Shown: positions 1 through 5,510 of the stretch, in pieces
Numbering within the stretch: the stretch's first letter is position 1
Layout: each line of letters begins with the position of its first letter
From: JAXHTH01 sp034211115
GTDB taxonomy: Bacteria > Planctomycetota > Phycisphaerae > Phycisphaerales > SM1A02
Assembly: GCA_034211115.1 (NCBI GenBank)
Contig: JAXHTH010000056.1
Span: forward strand, 1-6,235
Length of the DNA: 6,235 nt
Direction: 5' to 3'
The notes under the pieces: model-generated
What the model was told of the DNA's origin: nothing
The model's database searches: none
Seen by the model: the letters and a program-made list of their open reading frames with translations, nothing else
Translations under genes and position numbers: made by a program

Positions 1-7
1 TGATCTT

Positions 8-39
8 CAAGGCCCCGGCACTCCTGTGCCGGGGTCTTG
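8..39 (+). terminator. GC-rich hairpin, probable intrinsic terminator in the left intergenic gap
   Basis: Positions 8-20 pair with 27-39 around a six-base loop (21-26). The core is CCCCGGCA (13-20) with TGCCGGGG (27-34), and the stem extends outward through G12.U35, G11-C36, two A-U pairs and C8-G39. It lies 14 bases beyond the stop codon of the minus-strand kinase gene, so it could end that transcript. In plus-strand RNA the 12/35 pair is a tolerated G.U wobble, whereas in minus-strand RNA it is an A.C mismatch, so the fold favours a transcript entering from the left. Neither side has a long T tract, which weakens the call. A convergent plus-strand gene ending left of the window would fit. 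Confidence 0.55.
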
Positions 40-52
40 TGGCACTATCGCA

Positions 53-2857
53 CTACTGCGGCGCTTCACCCGTCGACGACGTCGCCCCCCTCTCCGACTC
101 CGTCAGCAGCGCCCGGTACCGCGCCGCCTCCTCCGGCTTTCCCCACGCTTCGTGGAGTTCCGCGAGCGCCCGGACGACGCGAAGCGTGTCCTCGTGTCCG
201 GCGCCCAGGCTGGTTATACAGTCCTCGTGGCCGCGCTGGAGCTCGCGCGCGGCCGACTCGAACCGCTCGGAATCACGGTAGACGGCGGCGAGGTTCACCA
301 CGCTGCTGACGGTGGAGCGATGCGTGGGGCCGAGCACGGTCCGACGGCCCTCCAGTGCGCGCACGTGGAGCGCCTCCGCCTCGTCGTAGCGCTTCTGTTG
401 ATGACAGAGCAGGCCGAGATTGGACACAGAATTGAGGGTCTCGGGGTGGTCTTCTCCGAGGACGCGCCGGCGGATCTCCAGGGTCTTCAGCCACAGCGGC
501 TCCACCTCCTCGAACCGGCCCTGCTCGTAGTAGAGCGCCGCGAGGTTGTTCATCGAAGCCAGCGTGCCGGGGTGCTCTTCTCCGAGCACGCGGCGACGAA
601 CATCCAGAATGCGCTGATGCAGGTCCTCGGCCTCATCGTCCCGGCCCTGGCGGTCATAGACCACGGCAAGGCCGTTCATGTACTGAAGTGTTCCGGGATG
701 CTCATCGCCCAGCACGCGGCGCGCGGTCTCCAGCTCCTGCAGATGAAAGCGCTCGGCCTTCTCGTATCGGCCCAGCTCGAGATAGAGCCATCCCAGGCCC
801 ACCGAGGTGAACAGCGTATCCGGATGGTCGTCGCCGAGCACGCGCCGCTGGGTGTGCAGCGCCTCTGCGTACGCCGGCTCGGCCTCGGCATAGCGCCCCT
901 GCCGGTGGTAGACCGTCGCAAGATGGTACAGCGCGGTCAGCGTCAGCGGATGCTCTTCTCCCAGCGCGCCGCATTCCTGCTCATACGCCCGACGGGCGGT
1001 CACTTCGGCCTCGTCATATCGGCCCTGCTGGAGATAGAGCCAGCAGATGTTGTTCATCGAGTTCAGTGTCTCGAGGTCGTCCTCACCGAGCGTGCGGCGG
1101 CGCCGCTCGAGCACCTGCTCCCACAGCGGTTCCGCTTCCGCGAACCGCCCCTGCATGAAGAACGACAGGCCGAGCGCATTGCGGGCCCGCAGCGTATCGG
1201 GATGATCCTCGCCGAGGATGCGCCGGCATCGTTCGGTCGTCGCCCGCAGAAGCGGCTCGGCTTCCCCGTAGCGCCCCTGGTCGTGGTAGGTGATGGCCAG
1301 AGACAACACGGACATCAGCGTTCGGGGATCCTCCTCGCCGAGCAGGTCCCGGTGAATCTCCACGGCCCGGGAAAGGTGCGGTTCCGCCTCGTCGAGCAGA
1401 CCGATGGCCCGGAAGCTGTTGCCGATCGTGGTGCGCAGCTCGGCTTCGATGAGCGGCTGATCGGCGAACGACTCGTCGATGGAGGCCGCCGCTTCATCCA
1501 GCACGTGGCTCATCATCACGTCCTTGCCCTGGCGGAGCGGCTGCACGGAGTCGAGCATGCCCACGAGAAACTCGTTGATGGCCGCGACTTTGCTCGCCTC
1601 CAGCTCGGCCTGGCCCAGCGCCAGGCGCAGATCATCGCGGGCCTCGACGGACTGCCGGCGGTCCGTCACCGCCTGTCGCCAGAACCCGATGGACACGATG
1701 GTGGCGACGATGAGGACGACCATGACGGCGGCCGCGGCCGAGACCGGGACCCGGTGCCGCCGCAGCGTCTTGCGCAGCACGTACCACGTGCTGTCGGCCT
1801 TCGCCTCGATCGGCCGCCCGGACCGGTAGCGGTGCAGGTCGCGGAGCAGATCGGCCACGGACTGGTAGCGTCGCTCCTTCTCCTTGCTCAGCGTCTTGCC
1901 GATGATCGTGTCCAGCTCGTCGTCGACGTCGCGCCGGATGGACGACGCGCGGGCCGGCTCCGCCTCGCCGATGTTGCGGATCACGTCTGCCAGTCGACCA
2001 TCGACGGGATAGGGATGCGCGCTGGTGAGCATCTCGAAGAGGATGACGCCGAGACTGTACACGTCGCTGCGCACGTCCACCGCAAACGGGTCGCCGCCGA
2101 CCTGCTCGGGCGCGGCGTAGGCGAGCGTGCCGACGAACTCACCCGCCTGCGTCTGCATCGACCGCTGCGCCTCTTCCATCGCATCGCGGTACTTGGCGAG
2201 GCCGAAATCCAGCAGGTGCGGCACGCCGTCGCCGTCGATGAGGATGTTGTTGGGCTTGAGATCGCGATGGATCACGCCGCGCTGGTGCGCGTAATTCACC
2301 GCCTCGCCGATCTCCGTGAAGAGGGCCAGCGTTTCTTCCACGGACCCCGTCCGGTCGGCGCCGTGCTCGTCGAGCGACTGACCCTCGACGTAGCGCATCA
2401 CGAGATACATCCGCCCGTCGTCGGTGACGCCGCTGTCGAAGACGGTGACGATGTTGGGATGATCGAGGGTGGCCGTCAGATCGATCTCCCGCTCGAAGCG
2501 TCGGCGCTGCCGCTTCGAGGCGTATCGCCCCAGCAGGAGCAGTTTCACCGCCACGAGACGGCGGGTGGACTGCTGGCGGGCGACGTAGACGACCCCCTGC
2601 CCGCCGTGGTGGAGGGTCCGGAGAATCTCATATCCCGGGATCTCCGGCTGCGGCGCATCCTCCTCCGCATCTGCCTTCGACAGACCGTGCCAGGCGTGGC
2701 GGATCCCCTCCAGCGCGACCGCGTGCGCGCGCAGCTCCGACAGAGACCGTTTGCACGAATCGCACGAAGCGAGATGATGTTCGACGCCGGCTCGCCCGCG
2801 CAGATCGAGTTCGCCACTCAGGTACCGATCGAGTTCTTTCAGGTCGGGACATGACAT
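53..2857 (-). CDS. Zinc-finger / Ser-Thr protein kinase / transmembrane / TPR-array protein
   Basis: The product is a 934-residue predicted membrane kinase. Residues 1-45 resemble an anti-sigma zinc finger (zf-HC2 type), with Cys3 and His28-x3-Cys32-x2-Cys35 as likely ligands. Residues 76-345 are a Hanks-type kinase: loop HHGGQGVVY (83-91), Lys105, alpha-C Glu124, catalytic HRDLKPNN (197-204), DFG (217-219) and APE (249-251). All catalytic residues are present; the first loop glycine is His83. A hydrophobic helix (about 371-392) follows a basic stretch, placing the kinase in the cytoplasm and the rest outside. Residues about 468-915 are kinesin-light-chain-like TPR units linked by 'LGEEHPxTL' motifs every 42 residues. 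The ATG is preceded by AAAGGA with 10-nt spacing. The gene lies 24 nt downstream of the sigma-factor gene, so co-transcription is likely. The inferred role is phosphorylation-linked signalling and control of that sigma factor; the signal and substrates are unknown. Confidence 0.93.
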   Translation of the reverse strand: MSCPDLKELDRYLSGELDLRGRAGVEHHLASCDSCKRSLSELRAHAVALEGIRHAWHGLSKADAEEDAPQPEIPGYEILRTLHHGGQGVVYVARQQSTRRLVAVKLLLLGRYASKRQRRRFEREIDLTATLDHPNIVTVFDSGVTDDGRMYLVMRYVEGQSLDEHGADRTGSVEETLALFTEIGEAVNYAHQRGVIHRDLKPNNILIDGDGVPHLLDFGLAKYRDAMEEAQRSMQTQAGEFVGTLAYAAPEQVGGDPFAVDVRSDVYSLGVILFEMLTSAHPYPVDGRLADVIRNIGEAEPARASSIRRDVDDELDTIIGKTLSKEKERRYQSVADLLRDLHRYRSGRPIEAKADSTWYVLRKTLRRHRVPVSAAAAVMVVLIVATIVSIGFWRQAVTDRRQSVEARDDLRLALGQAELEASKVAAINEFLVGMLDSVQPLRQGKDVMMSHVLDEAAASIDESFADQPLIEAELRTTIGNSFRAIGLLDEAEPHLSRAVEIHRDLLGEEDPRTLMSVLSLAITYHDQGRYGEAEPLLRATTERCRRILGEDHPDTLRARNALGLSFFMQGRFAEAEPLWEQVLERRRRTLGEDDLETLNSMNNICWLYLQQGRYDEAEVTARRAYEQECGALGEEHPLTLTALYHLATVYHRQGRYAEAEPAYAEALHTQRRVLGDDHPDTLFTSVGLGWLYLELGRYEKAERFHLQELETARRVLGDEHPGTLQYMNGLAVVYDRQGRDDEAEDLHQRILDVRRRVLGEEHPGTLASMNNLAALYYEQGRFEEVEPLWLKTLEIRRRVLGEDHPETLNSVSNLGLLCHQQKRYDEAEALHVRALEGRRTVLGPTHRSTVSSVVNLAAVYRDSERFESAARELQRGHEDCITSLGAGHEDTLRVVRALAELHEAWGKPEEAARYRALLTESERGATSSTGEAPQ
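113..1450 (-). repeat. 126-bp-period tandem coding repeat (TPR array)
   Basis: This is the DNA behind kinase residues about 470-915. The linker motif (LGEEDPRTL, LGEDHPDTL, LGEEHPGTL and variants) begins at residues 506, 548, 590, 632, 674, 716, 758, 800, 842 and 884, exactly 42 residues apart each time. That gives ten linkers and about eleven TPR units with no insertion or deletion. The middle units are the most alike; the last two (LGPTHRSTV, LGAGHEDTL) have diverged. The pattern matches kinesin-light-chain-type TPRs, which usually bind proteins or peptides. The array is predicted to lie outside the cytoplasmic membrane. Confidence 0.9.
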
Positions 2858-2867
2858 CGCCGCGCCG

Positions 2868-2878
2868 TCCTTTCCTCC
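2868..2878 (-). promoter_or_regulatory. Ribosome binding site of the kinase gene
   Basis: On the minus strand the gap between the sigma stop and the kinase ATG contains GGAGGAAAGGA (2878 down to 2868). AAAGGA ends 10 nt before the ATG at 2857; GGAGG lies 16 nt away and is a poorer fit. Its position inside a 24-nt gap supports translation of the kinase from the sigma-factor transcript and supports this ATG as the start. Confidence 0.7.
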
Positions 2879-2881
2879 GGG

Positions 2882-3469
2882 TCAGCCGACGGACTCCATC
2901 TGCTCTCGCAACTCGAGGATGCGCTTGATGACGCGATGCTTGGCGATGAAGACCGCGTTTTCGGACATCCCCAGTTCTTCGGCGACCGCGGCGGCGGGCC
3001 GGCCCTCGATGGCGAACAGCTCGAAAGCGCGGATCGTGCTCGGCTCAACCTCCGATCCCACCTGCCGGAGACAATGTTCGACCACCGCCTGTTCCCAACA
3101 CATATCCCAGGACCGTCGGGCCGCCTCGTCGTCGGGCAGGTTTGCCCAGAACGCGGTTCGATCACGGCCCGCCACCGGGCGGGGATCTCGCCCTTGTTTC
3201 CGCCATGCATTGCGCACGCGCCGGTGGGCGATCCCGAACAGCCAGGCGCTGAGCCGCCCCTTCTCGCGATGATACTGACCCCTCCGGTAGGCCCGGACGA
3301 AGTCCATCAGCGTTTCCTGGGCGACGTCCTCCGCCTCGTCGACCGCCAGTCCCAGCCCGCGGGCGAACCCGACGATGGGCGCGCGGAAGCGGACCACGAA
3401 CTGCTCCCACGCCGCTTCGTCGGCGTTGCGCAGGTTCTCCAGGAGAATCGTCGTCGTAATCCAGCGCAT
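2882..3469 (-). CDS. ECF-type RNA polymerase sigma factor
   Basis: The product is a 195-residue sigma-70-family protein of normal ECF length. Residues about 20-91 form the sigma-2 region that contacts core polymerase and the -10 element, including DEAEDVAQETLMDFVRAY (44-61) and GRLSAWLFGIAHRRVRNAWRK (71-91, broken here only by naming). Residues about 125-190 form sigma-4, with a helix-turn-helix near 158-186 (AAAVAEELGMSENAVFIAKH) that would read the -35 element. There is no region 1 or 3, as expected for ECF factors. The 'AFELFAIEGRPAAAVAEELG' segment resembles planctomycete ECF factors linked to Ser/Thr kinases, from memory. A purine-rich GGGGGA lies 7 nt before the ATG, a moderate ribosome site. 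The kinase gene follows 24 nt downstream, and its N-terminal zinc finger is the natural candidate anti-sigma partner. The target regulon is not visible here. Confidence 0.92.
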   Translation of the reverse strand: MRWITTTILLENLRNADEAAWEQFVVRFRAPIVGFARGLGLAVDEAEDVAQETLMDFVRAYRRGQYHREKGRLSAWLFGIAHRRVRNAWRKQGRDPRPVAGRDRTAFWANLPDDEAARRSWDMCWEQAVVEHCLRQVGSEVEPSTIRAFELFAIEGRPAAAVAEELGMSENAVFIAKHRVIKRILELREQMESVG

Positions 3470-3499
3470 CAGCCGATCCCCCGATGGGCGTCCGGCAAG

Positions 3500-3527
3500 A
3501 GTATACCGCGACTGTCAACGCGCGCAA
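3500..3527 (-). promoter_or_regulatory. Candidate promoter of the sigma-kinase operon
   Basis: On the minus strand there is a good -10-like TATACT at 3505 down to 3500. A TTGCGC (3527 down to 3522) lies 16 nt upstream and matches the first three bases of the -35 consensus. Transcription would begin near 3493, leaving a leader of about 24 nt that holds the GGGGGA ribosome site. A perfect TTGACA also occurs at 3518 down to 3513, but it is only 7 nt from TATACT and cannot act as its -35 element with normal spacing. This is a visual call only. Confidence 0.35.
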
Positions 3528-3560
3528 AGTCCCCCGGGATCAGATCGGCGCGCCGCGGGG

Positions 3561-3585
3561 GGAGCCGGCGATCCGCACCGGCTCC
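3561..3585. repeat. Perfect 8-bp inverted repeat upstream of the sigma operon
   Basis: GGAGCCGG (3561-3568) and CCGGCTCC (3578-3585) are exact reverse complements separated by nine bases. The repeat centre lies about 80 bp upstream of the proposed transcription start of the sigma-kinase operon. There is no T tract on either side, so a simple intrinsic terminator is unlikely. It could be an operator for a dimeric regulator, an RNA hairpin, or a chance product of GC-rich sequence. Confidence 0.4.
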
Positions 3586-3856
3586 GATGATTCCCTGACT
3601 GATCCGCGGAAGATCGCGGCTCGGTGCGCGCGACCCGGTGGAAGCGGCGATCAGGGCGATCCCGAGCCTCCGGCCCCGCCTGCTGAGCCCCCTGTTCGCC
3701 TTCAGATTCACCGCAGGCAGGTATATCAAAGCCCGATCATGCGACAGATTCGGCTCTTCTTGATTCCCGCCGCCCCGGCCGCGCTTGCGCGAGCGATAAG
3801 CTGCATGGTGTCGAACTTGCCCCTGAACATCGATGAACGCTCGGGTGCAGGGTCCT

Positions 3857-4150
3857 CTATCGGCTCACTGCGGCCTCTTCAGAGTCTGAGACATGCAGTA
3901 TGCACGTCGGGAACGCGAACGACAGCTCCATCCGTTCGGCGAGGCTGATGATCTCGGCAGCCAGACGGTGTCGTGACTCGACGTGTTCGGTGCAGGTCGA
4001 GACCCAGAAAGACGCCCTGATCTCAGAATCCAGCGGGGATTCGCCGAACGATGGCAGGCCGACGTAGAACTCCCGGTCAACATGGTCCATCGCAGGACGA
4101 CTCCAATTCAGCGAGCACACGGAGGGCGGCCGAAATGGTGATACATCCAA
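3857..4150 (-). pseudogene. C-terminal fragment of an MscS-type mechanosensitive channel (probable remnant)
   Basis: The open frame gives 97 codons from a TTG at 4150, or 77 from an ATG at 4090. From about codon 24 on it reads like the end of an MscS-family channel: a beta-rich segment (REFYVGLPSFGESPLDSEIR), FWV, a helix (about 59-75) and a final ELSFAFPTCILHV. That ending matches the 'FAFPTQTLHV'-type C-terminus of many MscS homologues, which gate under membrane tension. The pore helices and the rest of the channel are missing: a TAG lies 24 bases upstream of the TTG, and beyond that the opposite strand carries the lipoprotein gene. Three TCA codons in 97 contrast with one in the 934-codon kinase, which hints at decay or a different origin. 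No convincing ribosome site was seen. The family assignment comes from motif memory and could be wrong; a small real protein is the alternative. Confidence 0.5.
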
Positions 4151-4192
4151 CCCGCCCGGTCTCCACCGGTCCTAGACTTGCACGAATCCGTC

Positions 4193-4197
4193 AGGAG
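4193..4197 (+). promoter_or_regulatory. Ribosome binding site that sets the lipoprotein start
   Basis: AGGAG sits six bases before the ATG at 4204. The same frame is open upstream to an ATG at 4051, but the 51 extra codons encode a polar, Arg-rich stretch and would bury the lipoprotein signal peptide inside the protein. This site therefore decides the start at 4204. Confidence 0.8.
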
Positions 4198-4203
4198 ACA
4201 GCG

Positions 4204-5448
4204 ATGCCCCGCACGAAACCACTTCACCGCACCTGCCTCGTCCCATCGTCCGTAATCGTCCTGGGTTGCCTGGTCTCCGGATGCCAGGTCGGGCCGAGCA
4301 CCCTGCCCGTGTCGAGTGCCCATTACAGTGACGCCGTGCGCGTCGCCCAATCGGAGCAATTGCTGGTGAATCTCGTGCGGCTCCGATATCGGGACCAGCC
4401 GGTCTATCTCAGCGTCTCCAGCATCTCCACGCAGTTCGAGTTTGGCGTTTCGGGCTCCGTCGATGGCAATCTCGTCGAGAGCGGCCCGGACGCGCTGGGG
4501 CTCGGCGCCGGCGTCGGCTACGCCGAACGGCCGACCATCACGTTCGGGATCCTCAGCGGCGATGCCTTCGAGCGGCGCATGCTCGAGACCATCAGCGTCA
4601 ACGACATTGCTCTGCTCGCCGAATCGGGCTGGCGCGTCGACCGCGTTCTGCGGCTCACCGCCGAGGGGCTCAACGGCCTGAAGCATGCCGACACCGCGTC
4701 CGGACCGACGCCTGCGACCGAGCCGGAATACGGACGATTCCTCGAAGCCGTCACCCTGCTTCAGGAACTGCGCGAGCAGGGTCTCATCGAGTTTGAATAT
4801 GAGCTTCGCGACAAGCTTTTCTCGGATCCGATTCCACGGACGCAGCTTTCGGGCGAGGACCTCATCATCGCGGGCCGGGAAGGGATCGAGTTCAAGCGTG
4901 TCGGCGATTCGGATGACTATCAGCCCATGCTGGAGGAACGCCGCCTCGTCCTCAGATTCCTGCCCGGCGCCGACGGCTCGGCCGGCGTGGCCCGACTCCG
5001 CTCGCTCCTCAGGCTCGATCCTTCAAGGACCCGTATTGATTTCGTCCCGCCCGACGATGCCGAAGTCGACACCCTCGATGACGCAGGCAACCTCTCTCAG
5101 ATCATCGTCGATACCCGCTCGCTGATGGGTGTGCTCTACTATCTCTCGCACGGCGTGGATCCGCCGTCCGACGCCCTCGCAGACAACTCGGTCACCGCCA
5201 CCGTCACCCGGGCCGGGGAACCGTTCGACTGGAGCAGATTGCTCCGGGGCCTGTTCCGTGTGAGCCACAGCAGGGAGCGACCGGCCGACGCGGCCGTGGC
5301 CGTACGGCACCGCGGGAGCTGGTTCTTCATCGCCGACGATGACGAAACCTCCAAGTCCACGTTCCTGCTCCTCCGACATCTCTTCACCCTGCACAGTGGC
5401 GAGAGTCAGTTCATCAAGCCGGTCCTCACGCTTCCCGTCGGCCGCTGA
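4204..5448 (+). CDS. Conserved lipoprotein of unknown function
   Basis: The product has 414 residues. It begins with a signal peptide (basic MPRTKPLHRT, then a hydrophobic stretch about 11-23) and a lipobox LVSG-Cys27, so it should be lipidated at Cys27 and anchored in the envelope. I recognise no named domain or enzyme motif. The blocks EQLLVNLVRLRYRDQPVYL (51-69), GLGAGVGYAERPTITFG (99-115), TRSLMGVLYYLSHGV (304-318), FDWSRLLRGLFRV (341-353) and the C-terminal PVLTLPVGR (406-414) look like a family I recall as uncharacterised lipoproteins in several Gram-negative phyla. Residues 65-115 look beta-rich and Gly-rich; 120-195 look helical. The gene converges on an RND efflux gene 62 bp away and diverges from the MscS-like fragment. 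No clear -35/-10 pair was found; TAGACT (4173-4178) is a weak -10 candidate. Function is unknown. Confidence 0.88.
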   Translation: MPRTKPLHRTCLVPSSVIVLGCLVSGCQVGPSTLPVSSAHYSDAVRVAQSEQLLVNLVRLRYRDQPVYLSVSSISTQFEFGVSGSVDGNLVESGPDALGLGAGVGYAERPTITFGILSGDAFERRMLETISVNDIALLAESGWRVDRVLRLTAEGLNGLKHADTASGPTPATEPEYGRFLEAVTLLQELREQGLIEFEYELRDKLFSDPIPRTQLSGEDLIIAGREGIEFKRVGDSDDYQPMLEERRLVLRFLPGADGSAGVARLRSLLRLDPSRTRIDFVPPDDAEVDTLDDAGNLSQIIVDTRSLMGVLYYLSHGVDPPSDALADNSVTATVTRAGEPFDWSRLLRGLFRVSHSRERPADAAVAVRHRGSWFFIADDDETSKSTFLLLRHLFTLHSGESQFIKPVLTLPVGR

Positions 5449-5510
5449 TTCGCCGCAGCAATCGCGTCGCGCGAGCGCGTGCAGTTGATCTCGGGAAGTG
5501 CGGATTCGGA
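5449..5510. other. Short gap between convergent genes
   Basis: This 62-bp gap separates the stop of the lipoprotein gene from the stop of the RND gene. It contains a GC-only palindromic patch (about 5463-5479, CGCG arms around TCGCGCGAG). There is no T tract on either side, so I do not call an intrinsic terminator. Termination here may be Rho-dependent or may occur inside the facing gene. Confidence 0.4.

Larger units (their letters stand above)
3470..3856. other. Intergenic region without a convincing gene
   Basis: This 387-bp stretch separates the sigma-factor gene from the MscS-like remnant. Open frames exist on both strands, but their translations are rich in Arg, Pro, Gly and Ala, show no recognisable domain and lack a good ribosome site. 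The stretch holds the candidate operon promoter near its left end, a perfect inverted repeat at 3561-3585, and an AT-rich patch (GTATATCAAA, 3721-3730) that could belong to a promoter but has no matching -35 element that I can see. It may include decayed sequence related to the adjoining channel-gene fragment. Confidence 0.5.

Noticed and set aside
53..1450. The regular repeats as a possible CRISPR array or mobile repeat
   Set aside because: The 126-bp period is codon-exact and is fully explained by the TPR units of the kinase. There are no spacer-like unique segments between short identical repeats.
26..2854. A 942-codon open frame on the plus strand covering the whole kinase gene
   Set aside because: It is in exact codon register opposite the kinase, so it would be interrupted only where the kinase uses TTA, CTA or TCA. 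These codons are absent from codons 3-934, as expected in a GC-rich genome. Its translation is Arg-, Leu- and His-rich with no domain, and its repeats mirror the TPR array.
2936..3598. A 220-codon plus-strand open frame opposite the sigma factor
   Set aside because: It is in register opposite the sigma gene and open for the same codon-usage reason. The sigma-factor reading has clear sigma-2 and sigma-4 regions; this one has no recognisable feature.
3739..3948. Small plus-strand frame starting MRQIRLFLIPAAPAALARA, resembling a signal peptide
   Set aside because: No good ribosome site was seen, the sequence after the hydrophobic start is low-complexity and unlike a folded protein, and it overlaps the better-supported MscS-like frame on the other strand.
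4156..4169. Small inverted repeat CCGGT-CTCC-ACCGG before the lipoprotein gene
   Set aside because: The five-base arms in GC-rich DNA are too short to call an operator, and no second copy was seen in the window.
4051..4203. A 51-codon upstream extension of the lipoprotein
   Set aside because: The AGGAG site, the signal peptide and the lipobox all point to the ATG at 4204. The extension is polar and Arg-rich and overlaps the MscS-like fragment.
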